Source: Tolypothrix sp. NIES-4075
GTDB lineage: Bacteria; Cyanobacteriota; Cyanobacteriia; Cyanobacteriales; Nostocaceae
Length of the DNA: 64,000 nucleotides
NCBI RefSeq assembly: GCF_002218085.1
Contig: NZ_BDUC01000001.1
Location: 1,179,955 to 1,243,954, forward strand
Direction: 5' to 3'
Shown: positions 36,254 to 44,271 of the stretch, in pieces
How the letters are laid out: each line of letters opens with the position of its first letter
Numbering within the stretch: position 1 is the stretch's first letter
The notes under the pieces: model-generated
What the model was told of the DNA's origin: nothing
Databases searched by the model: none
The model's input: only the letters and a program-made list of their open reading frames with translations
Program-made: the position numbers and the translations under genes

Positions 36254-36379
36254 GCGTCTCTATCAAGATTAATCGCGTCTCTATCAAGATTAATCGCGTC
36301 TCTACTAAGATTAATCGCGTCTCTACCAAGATTAATCGCGTCTCTACTAAGATTAATCGCGTCTCTACCAAGATTAATC
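36254..36379. repeat. Six tandem 21-bp units (gcgtctctatcaagattaatc type)
   Basis: Units begin at 36254, 36275, 36296, 36317, 36338 and 36359 and differ only at one or two bases. On the minus strand they read as ETRLILV repeated, giving an open but surely non-genic frame. The unit is half of the GTAGAGACGCGATT palindrome plus a spacer. Confidence 0.8.
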
Positions 36380-36451
36380 GTGTCTTTAGGTCGTTATTTA
36401 GGGTAATAGACATAAGAGTGGAAATTAATTCTGCGTTGCCCGAAATCCTTT

Positions 36452-36479
36452 GTAGAGACGCGAAATTTCGCGTCTCTAC
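36452..36479. repeat. Perfect 28-bp GTAGAGACG...CGTCTCTAC palindrome
   Basis: gtagagacgcgaaa and tttcgcgtctctac are exact reverse complements with no spacer. It lies 116 bases before the CHAT-WD40 start. It is a solitary copy of the core repeat seen in the arrays and in the MITEs. Confidence 0.75.
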
Positions 36480-36595
36480 ATTTTTTCCACCAGATATCTA
36501 ATAATAAAATTACTTTGTCTGTAAAGAGCAGATAAGCAGTTGTAGTAGTAGTGGTGATAGTACGGACTTGTACAAACCATTACACTTCTTCCGTG

Positions 36596-39500
36596 ATGAA
36601 TAATAAAGCGGGTGTGCAAACGATTTTACTGTTGGCAGCTAATCCTAGAGATACCTCCAAGCTGCAACTTGATGTAGAGGTGCGGGAAATTGATGAGGGA
36701 TTGCAACGAGCGAATAAGCGGGAACAGTTTAAATTAGAACAAAAGTGGGCAGTGCGAGCGCGTGATTTTTACCGCGCTATTCTCGACACTCAACCGCAGA
36801 TTGTTCACTTTTGCGGACACGGTACTGCTGAGGATGGAATTATTCTCGAAAATGAAATGAAGCAGTCAGTGTATGTACAAGCTGACGCACTGGCAAGTAT
36901 GTTTAAGCTGTTTGCGAGAAAGGGTGTAGAGTGTGTTGTTCTCAATGCTTGTTATTCAGAAGTGCAAGCAAAGGCTATTAGCCAACATGTAAAATATGTC
37001 ATTGGCATGAATAAATCTGTGGGTGATAAAGCAGCTGTTGCCTTTGCTGTGGCATTTTACGATGCGCTCGGTGCTGGGGAAGATGTGGAGTTTGCCTATG
37101 AGTTAGGCTGCTCTCAGATGATAGGTTTTATGGAGCAGCAAACTCCGGTTCTGAAGAAAAATGAATTAACTGATGTCTCAACTGATGTCTCGACTGATGT
37201 CTCAACTACTTTTGAAACAGATGTTATTCCACCCAACCCTTACCAAGGATTGTCTGCTTTTGAGGAAGAAGATGCAGCTTTCTTTTTTGGACGGGAAACT
37301 TTTGTTAATGAGTTAGTGCAGACGACTCGCAAACAGCCTTTGGTAGGTGTGATTGGTCCGAGTGGTAGTGGTAAATCTTCTATCGTGTTTGCCGGACTGA
37401 TTCCCCAGTTGCGAAGTGAGGGAAACTGGGTGATTTCATCTTTCCGTCCTGGTAATCAGCCATTTTATCAGCTGGCTTATGCGTTGGTGCATCAATTAGA
37501 CCCCGAACTTGATGAAACTAGCCAACTAACACACGCAGCTCGACTGGTAACATTTATGCAAGAGGGTAAAATCACCTTGCAACAAGTAGCGTCTCGCATC
37601 AAAGAACGCAACGGTGGTAAACGTCTGTTGTTAGTTGCAGACCAATTTGAAGAACTTTATACTCTTTGCCAGAAGGAAGAACAAGAACGCTTTGCTGATG
37701 CTTTGTTGGGGGCTATTTCTCCAGAAAATCTGACACTGGTTTTCACTTTACGAGCTGACTTTTACGGTTATGTGCTTTCCTACCGTCCATTTCGGGATGC
37801 GTTGCAGCAGTATACACCTCAGTTGTTGAGTTCGATGAAACTGGAGGAATTAGAAGCAGCGATCGCACTTCCTGCACAAAAGTTAGAGGTGCAATTAGAA
37901 GCGCAACTGACGCAACGAATTTTGGATGATGTCGGACAAGAACCGGGTAATTTGCCTTTGTTGGAATTTGCTTTAACTCGACTGTGGGAGAAGCAAGAAA
38001 ACCGGGTGTTAACTCACCACGCATACGATGAAATTGGCGGTGTGAAGAAGGCGATCGCTAATCATGCAGAACTCGTTTTTCAACAACTTAGTGAAACACA
38101 GCAAAAACAAGCACAGCGAATTTTTGTACAATTAGTGTGTCCTGGGGAGGGAACGGAGGATACTCGGCGCATAGCGACTCGTGCGGAGGTTGGGGAAGAT
38201 AATTGGGGATTAGTGAGTTATTTAGCGGGGTATCAAGCGCGGTTGGTGGTGACAGGACGCCGCGAACAAGAAGATACAGTAGAGGTGGTGCATGAAGCAC
38301 TGATTCGGGAGTGGGGAACTTTGCGAGAGTGGATGAATGCCAACCGTCAGTTTCGCACTTGGCAAGAGCGGCTGAAGGTGGCATTACGAGAATGGAAAAA
38401 TGACAACCATGACTCTGGGGCTTTGTTGCGTAGTGTGCAGTTGACTGTGGCAGAAGATTGGTTGCACAAGCGTGCGGAAGAAATGACGCAGGAGGAGCGA
38501 GATTTTATTCAAGTTAGCGGACAACAACGGGATAGGGATAAGCAGGAACGGCAACGCACACGGCGCCTAGCAATTATAGGGCTAAGTTGCTTCTCTTTAG
38601 TATCCTTGGGTTTAGCAGGTTTAGCCGGTGTGGGCTGGCAGAGTGCGGCAATTAGTGAAATTAATTCTATTGCTAATAGTTCAGATGGGTTTTTAAGTTT
38701 CGATGAGGGAAAAGCTTTAAAAACAAGTTTAAAAGCTGTTGTGCAAATGCAGCGCACATTTTGGGTAGACACAAATACCCAGAGGCAGGTGACACTGGCA
38801 TTAATGCATACAGTTCACAAGGTCGCAGTACCAAACACCTTGGGAGGACATGCAGAGCCTGTTAATGACATTAGCTTCAGCCCGGATGGCAAGATGCTAG
38901 CTTCAGCAAGTACTGACAAGACGGTGAAACTCTGGGACACTAGCACCGGCAAAGAAATCAAAACCCTCATTGGGCATACAAAATCGGTTAGGAGTGTCAG
39001 TTTCAGCCCAGATGGCAAGACGTTGGCTTCAGGTAGTTATGACAATACGGTGAAACTCTGGGATATTACCAACAAAGAAAGCAAAACCCTAATTGGGCAT
39101 ACAGACTTGGTTAGAAGTGTCAGCTTCAGCCCGGATGGCAAGACGTTGGCTTCAGGTAGTGATGACAAGACGGTGAAACTGTGGAATGTTAGCACTGGCA
39201 AAGCAATCAAAACCCTGACTCATACAGGCACGGTTAGGGGTGTCAGTTTTAGCCCAGATGGCAAGATTCTCGCTTCTGCAAGTGGTGACAATAGGGTGAG
39301 ACTGTGGGATACCTCCACCGGCAAAGATATCAAAACCTTCACCGGGCATACAGACTCGGTTAATAGTGTTAGCTTCACCCCAGATGGCAAGATTCTCGCT
39401 TCTGCAAGTGAAGACAACACGGTGATACTCTGGGATACCTACACCGGCAAAGAAATCAAAATCCTCAAAGGGCATACACAGTCGGTTAATAGTGTCAGCT

Positions 39501-40684
39501 TCAGCCCAGATGGCAAGAAGCTGGTTTCTGGAAGTAAAGACAACACGATGAAACTCTGGGATACCTACACCGGCAAAGAAATCAAAATCCTCAAAGGGCA
39601 TAAAAACACGGTTTGGGGTGTCAGTTTTAGCCGAGATGGCAAGATGTTGGCTTCAGGTAGTGCTGACAATACGGTGAAACTTTGGGATACCTCCACCAAC
39701 CAAGAAATCAAAACCCTAACTGGGCATACAAACGAGGTTTGGGGTGTCAGCTTCAGCCCGGATGGTAAAATGCTGGCTTCAAGTAGTAGTGACAACACGG
39801 TAAAACTGTGGGATACCTCCACCAACCAAGAAATCAAAACCCTAACTGGGCATACAAACCCGGTTAATAGTGTCAGCTTCAGCCCGGATGGTAAAATGCT
39901 GGCTTCAGGTAATGATGACAACACGGTGAGACTCTGGGATATTAACACTGGCAAAGAAATCAAAACCCTCACCGGGCATACAAACCCGGTTAATAGTGTC
40001 AGCTTCAGCCCGGATGGTAAAATGCTGGCTTCAGGTAGTGATGACAACAGGGTGAAACTCTGGGATACCACCACCAAGACAGAAATCAAAACCCTCACCG
40101 GGCATACAAACTCGGTTAATAGTGTCAGCTTCAGCCCGGATGGCAAGAAGCTGGTTTCTGGAAGTAAAGACAACACGATGAAACTCTGGGATACCTACAC
40201 CGGCAAAGAAATCAAAATCCTCAAAGGGCATAAAAACACGGTTTGGGGTGTCAGTTTTAGCCGAGATGGCAAGATGTTGGCTTCAGGTAGTGCTGACAAC
40301 ACGGTGAGACTCTGGGATACTACCACCGGCAAAGAAATCAAAATTCTCAAAGGGCATACAGAATTGGTTAGGGGTGTCAGCTTCAGCCCAGATGGCAAGG
40401 TGCTGGCTTCAGGTAGTGCTGACAACACGGTGAGACTCTGGGATACTACCACCGGCAAAGAAATCAAAATTCTCAAAGGGCATACAGATTTGGTTAGGAG
40501 TGTCAGCTTCAGCCCGGATGGCAAGATGCTGGCTTCTGGAAGTAAAGACAACACGGTGAGACTGTGGAGGTTAGATTTTGATTATTTAGTTAAAGAGGGG
40601 TGCGGGTTTATCGGCAATTATCTCAAGCCTAATCCGGATGATGAGGATGCGGGGGAGATTAAAAAGGACTTGTGTAAAAGTTGA
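36596..40684 (+). CDS. CHAT protease-like / nSTAND NTPase / 14-blade WD40 repeat protein
   Basis: Predicted signal-triggered NTPase of the STAND type, with a caspase-like effector; such architectures are considered conflict (defence or suicide) or regulatory proteins. Residues 1-185 form a CHAT-like domain with His75 (VHFCGHGT) and Cys119 (VVLNACYS). A TDVST repeat linker (192-204) follows. The nSTAND domain (about 213-640) starts NPYQGLSAFEEEDAAFFFGRE, with Walker A GPSGSGKSS at 254 and LLLVADQFEE. A membrane helix lies near 657-680 (LAIIGLSCFSLVSLGLAGLA). Fourteen WD40 repeats of 42 residues (about 744-1325) suit two seven-blade propellers. ATG 36596 is preferred over GTG 36551. Stand-alone gene in repeat-rich DNA. 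Confidence 0.9.
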   Translation: MNNKAGVQTILLLAANPRDTSKLQLDVEVREIDEGLQRANKREQFKLEQKWAVRARDFYRAILDTQPQIVHFCGHGTAEDGIILENEMKQSVYVQADALASMFKLFARKGVECVVLNACYSEVQAKAISQHVKYVIGMNKSVGDKAAVAFAVAFYDALGAGEDVEFAYELGCSQMIGFMEQQTPVLKKNELTDVSTDVSTDVSTTFETDVIPPNPYQGLSAFEEEDAAFFFGRETFVNELVQTTRKQPLVGVIGPSGSGKSSIVFAGLIPQLRSEGNWVISSFRPGNQPFYQLAYALVHQLDPELDETSQLTHAARLVTFMQEGKITLQQVASRIKERNGGKRLLLVADQFEELYTLCQKEEQERFADALLGAISPENLTLVFTLRADFYGYVLSYRPFRDALQQYTPQLLSSMKLEELEAAIALPAQKLEVQLEAQLTQRILDDVGQEPGNLPLLEFALTRLWEKQENRVLTHHAYDEIGGVKKAIANHAELVFQQLSETQQKQAQRIFVQLVCPGEGTEDTRRIATRAEVGEDNWGLVSYLAGYQARLVVTGRREQEDTVEVVHEALIREWGTLREWMNANRQFRTWQERLKVALREWKNDNHDSGALLRSVQLTVAEDWLHKRAEEMTQEERDFIQVSGQQRDRDKQERQRTRRLAIIGLSCFSLVSLGLAGLAGVGWQSAAISEINSIANSSDGFLSFDEGKALKTSLKAVVQMQRTFWVDTNTQRQVTLALMHTVHKVAVPNTLGGHAEPVNDISFSPDGKMLASASTDKTVKLWDTSTGKEIKTLIGHTKSVRSVSFSPDGKTLASGSYDNTVKLWDITNKESKTLIGHTDLVRSVSFSPDGKTLASGSDDKTVKLWNVSTGKAIKTLTHTGTVRGVSFSPDGKILASASGDNRVRLWDTSTGKDIKTFTGHTDSVNSVSFTPDGKILASASEDNTVILWDTYTGKEIKILKGHTQSVNSVSFSPDGKKLVSGSKDNTMKLWDTYTGKEIKILKGHKNTVWGVSFSRDGKMLASGSADNTVKLWDTSTNQEIKTLTGHTNEVWGVSFSPDGKMLASSSSDNTVKLWDTSTNQEIKTLTGHTNPVNSVSFSPDGKMLASGNDDNTVRLWDINTGKEIKTLTGHTNPVNSVSFSPDGKMLASGSDDNRVKLWDTTTKTEIKTLTGHTNSVNSVSFSPDGKKLVSGSKDNTMKLWDTYTGKEIKILKGHKNTVWGVSFSRDGKMLASGSADNTVRLWDTTTGKEIKILKGHTELVRGVSFSPDGKVLASGSADNTVRLWDTTTGKEIKILKGHTDLVRSVSFSPDGKMLASGSKDNTVRLWRLDFDYLVKEGCGFIGNYLKPNPDDEDAGEIKKDLCKS

Positions 40685-40810
40685 ATGTTGGTAGCGACAG
40701 CTTTAATATTGGTAGCGTAGGCGCACCCCAACCTAGGCATCGCGCTGAGTGTCCTAACCAAAGCCTTGACTTAGTAACCAACGGCTAGTGTTTGTAACGA
40801 AAGTTTAAGC

Positions 40811-41198
40811 TTTAATCTTGGTAGTGATCGCTTGTATGTTTGTCACCACATCTTTAATCTTGGTAGCGATCGCTTGTATGTTTGTCACCACATCTTTAAT
40901 CTTGGTAGCGATCCAATACGGTTCGGATAATGTTTTTTGATGAAAATTATAGATCACAAAGACGCGATAAATCGCCGTCTCTACAAAGGACTGATATTGT
41001 AAAGACGGCGATTTATCGCGTCTCTTGCCTTAACACCAAGCGTATTGGGTAGCGATCGCTTGTATGTTTGTCACCACAGCTTTAACATTGGTAGCGATCG
41101 CTTGTATGTTTGTCACCACATCTTTAATCTTGGTAGCGATCGCTTGTTTGTTTGTCACCACATCTTTAATCTTGGTAGCGATCGCACTAGACCTCTAG
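40811..41198. repeat. 42-bp tandem array interrupted by a mobile element
   Basis: Units of 42 bases (tttaatcttggtagcgatcg then cttgtatgtttgtcaccacatc) occur at 40811, 40853, 40895 (cut), then 41081, 41123 and 41165 (partial). Each contains a GCGATCGC octamer. Degenerate partial units lie at 40687-40720. The third unit is split by the MITE at 40913-41048. The array is a multiple of three and is open in one forward frame (LILVAIACMFVTTS). Confidence 0.85.
40905..41056. mobile_element. MITE-like element, copy B (136 bp) with 8-bp target duplication
   Basis: The element spans 40913-41048 from ccaatacggttcgg to caccaagcgtattgg, with perfect CCAATACG ends. Both sides carry the 8-mer gtagcgat (40905-40912, 41049-41056). 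It is inserted in the 42-bp array, whose uninterrupted units show the pre-insertion site. Internally a 21-bp perfect inverted repeat (40960-40980 and 41003-41023) has the GAGACGCGAT-type core. It encodes no protein. Copy A at 12848-13078 has the same ends in reverse orientation. Confidence 0.85.
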
Positions 41199-41394
41199 AG
41201 TGATTTTGACTTACGTCAAAATCGTCCCTGCCCTATAAGGGGAGGGAAAAAAGAGAAATAATAGCCCCCCTTCCCTACAAGGGAAGGGGGTTGGGGGGTT
41301 AGGTCACAACTCTGTTTGATTATATTACCAGCGCGATCGCCCGATCCCCCAACAGCGATAAACTGGCAAATAGACAATATTCCCCAATAACAAC
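41199..41394. other. Region between the array and pcyA
   Basis: About 195 bases. Contains ccccccttccctacaagggaaggggg (41264-41289), another hairpin-type repeat, and a GCGATCGC near 41334. It presumably includes the pcyA promoter. Confidence 0.45.
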
Positions 41395-42129
41395 ATGTCA
41401 GTTACTTCTACACCCTCACTGCGCGAGCAACAACATCCTTTAATTCGTCAGTTAGCTGATACTATTGAGGCAGCTTGGCACAAGCACCTTGATTTATCAC
41501 CTTACCATTTGCCTGCGGAGTTGGGATATGTGGAAGGTAGACTCGAAGGTGAGAAACTTACGATTGAAAATCGCTGCTATCAAACACCGCAGTTCCGCAA
41601 GATGCACTTGGAACTAGCCAAAGTGGGAACTATGTTAGATATTCTGCACTGCGTCATGTTTCCCCGTCCAGAATACGACTTACCCATGTTTGGTTGCGAT
41701 TTAGTCGGGGGTAGAGGTCAAATTAGTGCTGCGATCGCTGATTTATCTCCGCTTTCACAACGCACTTTACCAGAAGCGTATAATTCTGAACTTTCTGCAT
41801 TACCTGCACCAAACTTTTCTCAACCCCGTGACTTACCGGAATGGGGAGATATCTTTTCGGAATTTTGTATCTTTGTTCGTCCCGGTTCTCCCGAAGAAGA
41901 AACGCTGTTTTTGTCACGAGTGCGAGACTTTTTAGATATTCATTGTACGAGAGCGATCGCTTCTCATCCCGCTTCACCAGAACAAGTATTAAAAATCATC
42001 GCCGGACAGCATAATTACTGTACCAAACAGCAACAAAACGACAAAACCCGTCGCGTACTTGAAAAAGCATTTGGTTCAGATTGGGCTGAAAATTATATGA
42101 CTACAGTGTTATTTGACCTACCAAATTAA
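41395..42129 (+). CDS. pcyA: Phycocyanobilin:ferredoxin oxidoreductase
   Basis: Reduces biliverdin IX-alpha by four electrons from ferredoxin to phycocyanobilin, the chromophore of phycobiliproteins and phytochromes. The 244 residues match PcyA. The proton-donor residues are visible as Glu73 (MHLELAKVG), His85 (ILHCVMFP) and Asp102 (LPMFGCDLVGG), three less than the Synechocystis numbering. The C-terminal helical part ends AFGSDWAENYMTTVLFDLPN, as usual. Start ATG 41395. A terminator-like hairpin with T-run follows. No heme oxygenase gene is adjacent. Confidence 0.96.
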   Translation: MSVTSTPSLREQQHPLIRQLADTIEAAWHKHLDLSPYHLPAELGYVEGRLEGEKLTIENRCYQTPQFRKMHLELAKVGTMLDILHCVMFPRPEYDLPMFGCDLVGGRGQISAAIADLSPLSQRTLPEAYNSELSALPAPNFSQPRDLPEWGDIFSEFCIFVRPGSPEEETLFLSRVRDFLDIHCTRAIASHPASPEQVLKIIAGQHNYCTKQQQNDKTRRVLEKAFGSDWAENYMTTVLFDLPN

Positions 42130-42167
42130 TTATTCGCATCAAGACATACAAATACAAAAATAATTAT

Positions 42168-42216
42168 AGTGACAATATATCAATAATTATAAATATTGAC
42201 TTATTGTCACTTTTTC
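42168..42216 (+). terminator. Terminator of pcyA
   Basis: agtgacaata (42168-42177) and tattgtcact (42202-42211) form a 10-bp stem with a further inner atcaat/attga pairing, followed by TTTTT. It lies about 40 bases after the pcyA stop. Confidence 0.75.
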
Positions 42217-42766
42217 TGCATAACTATCACTTCAAATGCTGAAAACTGCTTATCTGTAAGCTGTGCTACGTTTTCAGAGAAATCATGAATGTAGAATTCA
42301 GAAAACAACAGTTTAATGGAGTCACAAAATAGCGTTACATAAAGCAGCGAGTAATTCTACTAACAGTTTGATATAAACTTTCTGAATTCGTTAAAAAATA
42401 AGATACCTGACTTATTAGATAAGTCGGGTATCTAAAAAAGGGTAACTTTAAATTGGGAAATAGGATTGCTATAGCATCATCAAAAATTAACCAAGTGTAT
42501 CTGACCAGATGAGCAAAACTTGTAGTAACTGTAGCCATCTGAAATGATTCGTAAATATTGCCTTTTGGTCGTAAAAGGTTAAATGCGGCACTGCATATTT
42601 ATTTGCTTAGTTAATAGCTAAAATACGATTGAATTCGTAGTGAGCGGTTTACCGCTCATAGCTTCGCTTTTAAGGGCTGAGAGCCGCTTACTACATTAAA
42701 TCCGCTTTTTGACTAATCCAAGTAGGTCTTTTACTTCAATCACCACAATCAAACGGACAATATACC
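42217..42766. other. Region upstream of devB
   Basis: About 550 bases. A stable hairpin (agatacctgactta and taagtcgggtatct, 42401-42433) is flanked by A-runs, so on the minus strand it is followed by T-rich sequence; no minus gene is evident. A GTAG...CTAC double hairpin occupies 42637-42694. The devB promoter must lie near the right end. No confident NtcA site is seen. Confidence 0.5.
42637..42694. repeat. GTAG...CTAC double hairpin, same subfamily as 62428-62483
   Basis: Starts gtagtgagcggtttaccgct and ends gagccgcttactac. It aligns closely along its whole length with the 56-bp copy at 62428-62483, also on the plus strand. Confidence 0.7.
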
Positions 42767-44185
42767 ATGTCAAGGGTGAATGAAAATTCAAGGTCAAGCG
42801 AACAACCACTTGATCAACCTAAGATTTGGTGGGGTATCGCTGTAGCCCTACCAGTAGTCATCGCTTCCGGGGTACTAGCTACAGCCAGAATTGAGCAGTT
42901 AAAAAAACTCAGCAGCACAGTACCAGTAGCACCAGTTCCTACTAGTATCAGTGCTGTGGGACGCTTAGAACCGCGAGGAGAAGTAGTTAAATTATCTGCT
43001 CCAACCGCAGGAGTGCAAGCTTCTTCACGAGTTGAGCAAATTTTGGTGAAAGAAGGAGAGCGAGTCAGGAAAGGTCAAATAGTGGCGATTTTGGATAACC
43101 ACGACAGCCAAACAGCAGCAGTGGAAGAAGCCAAAGCAAAACTGCAAGAATCCCGCGCTAATTTAGCCCAAGTAAGAGCCGGTTCACCAAGAGACATTCA
43201 AGCTCAAAAAGCGGTAATTGCTCGCTTACAGGCTCAATTAAGAGGTGAAAGCGAAGCTCAACAAGCAACGATCGCTCGCATTGCTGCTCAGTTAAGTGGA
43301 GAAAAAATCGCCCAACAAGCAACGGTTAATCGTCTAGAAGCGGAGCTACAAGGACAACGAGATACTTTAAGAGCCACCGTTTCTCGCGTCCAAGCAGAAG
43401 CTAACAACGCTCAAGTCGATGCTCAACGGTATGAAACATTATACAAAGAAGGTGCAATTTCTCAGCAGGAATGGGACAAAAGACGCTTGAGTGCAGTAAC
43501 TTCTTCTCAGCAAGTTGCTGAAAGCCAAGCTAATTTAAGGCAAGCAAAAGCAACTTTACAACAACAACTTGCCGAAGCTAGAGCAAACCAAGTACAAAGT
43601 CAAGCAACTTTACAACAGCAGTTGATTGAAGCCAAAGTCAACCGCGACAAAACCTTAGCGACATTGCAAAGGCAAATTGACGAAGAAAGAGCCAAATTCA
43701 ACAGACTTTTAGAAGTTCGTCCCACCGATGCACTGATAGCACAAGCTCAAGTTAGTAATGCGATCGCTAACGTCAGAAAAGCCCAAGCAGACTTGAAATT
43801 AAGCTACGTTGCCGCACCCATCCCCGGAGAAATCATCAAAATTCACACCAAAGCCGGAGAAAACATGAGCGTAGATGGCATCGCTGAGATTGGAAGAACC
43901 GATCAAATGATTGCGATCGCTGAAGTTCCCGAAGACAGCATTGGTAAAGTACGTCTCGGTCAAAAAGCCACCATCGCTAGTGATAACGGTGCTTTTAACG
44001 GTGAATTACAAGGAACAGTCGTTGAAGTTGGCAGAAAAATCGGCAAAAAAGATGTCTTAAATACAGATCCAGCAGCAGATGTGGATGCCAGAGTCGTAGA
44101 AGTAAAAATCGCCTTACCTTTAGAAGCTAGCCAAAAAGTTGGCGGTTTAACTAACGCCAAAGTAGTAGTCGAAATCAACATTTAA
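42767..44185 (+). CDS. devB: DevB-family membrane fusion protein of an ABC exporter
   Basis: Periplasmic adaptor that links a DevCA inner-membrane pump with a TolC-like channel; in Anabaena this exporter deposits heterocyst envelope glycolipid. The 472-residue protein has an N-terminal anchor (WWGIAVALPVVIASGVLATA, about 22-42), a lipoyl/barrel half (ISAVGRLEPRGEVVKLSAP), a long coiled-coil hairpin (about 120-310, Gln/Ala-rich) and a C-terminal beta domain (SYVAAPIPGEIIKIHTKAGE). Heterocyst formers carry several DevBCA paralogues, so glycolipid export is inferred, not shown. First of devB-devC-devA; the order matches Anabaena. Confidence 0.9.
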   Translation: MSRVNENSRSSEQPLDQPKIWWGIAVALPVVIASGVLATARIEQLKKLSSTVPVAPVPTSISAVGRLEPRGEVVKLSAPTAGVQASSRVEQILVKEGERVRKGQIVAILDNHDSQTAAVEEAKAKLQESRANLAQVRAGSPRDIQAQKAVIARLQAQLRGESEAQQATIARIAAQLSGEKIAQQATVNRLEAELQGQRDTLRATVSRVQAEANNAQVDAQRYETLYKEGAISQQEWDKRRLSAVTSSQQVAESQANLRQAKATLQQQLAEARANQVQSQATLQQQLIEAKVNRDKTLATLQRQIDEERAKFNRLLEVRPTDALIAQAQVSNAIANVRKAQADLKLSYVAAPIPGEIIKIHTKAGENMSVDGIAEIGRTDQMIAIAEVPEDSIGKVRLGQKATIASDNGAFNGELQGTVVEVGRKIGKKDVLNTDPAADVDARVVEVKIALPLEASQKVGGLTNAKVVVEINI

Positions 44186-44271
44186 CCATTACCAATTCCC
44201 CATTACCAATTCCCCATTACTAATTCCCCATTACCAATTTACCATTACCAATTCCCCATTACCTCTATAAA
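44186..44271. repeat. CCATTACCAATTCC tandem tract between devB and devC
   Basis: About six units of cattaccaattcccc run from the devB stop to the devC start. The complement of the GGGAATGGGTAAT repeat seen elsewhere, it has no inverted partner here. Confidence 0.75.

Noticed and set aside
36084..36413. Minus-strand frame of 109 codons with ETRLILV repeats
   Set aside because: It is only the 21-bp tandem array read in an open frame; flanking residues are not conserved-looking.
39565..40176. Long minus-strand open frame of 203 codons inside the WD40 region
   Set aside because: It is the antisense shadow of the 126-bp repeat unit (same repeating residues, SLPEASILPSGLKLTLLT), with no ribosome site or family match.
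42335..42538. 67-codon minus-strand frame near the hairpin at 42401
   Set aside because: It runs through the hairpin and A-tracts, has no ribosome site and no recognisable motif.
42723..42735. NtcA-like site GTA-N7-TAC upstream of devB
   Set aside because: The NtcA consensus needs eight bases between GTA and TAC; only seven are here, and no matching -10 box at the right distance was found.
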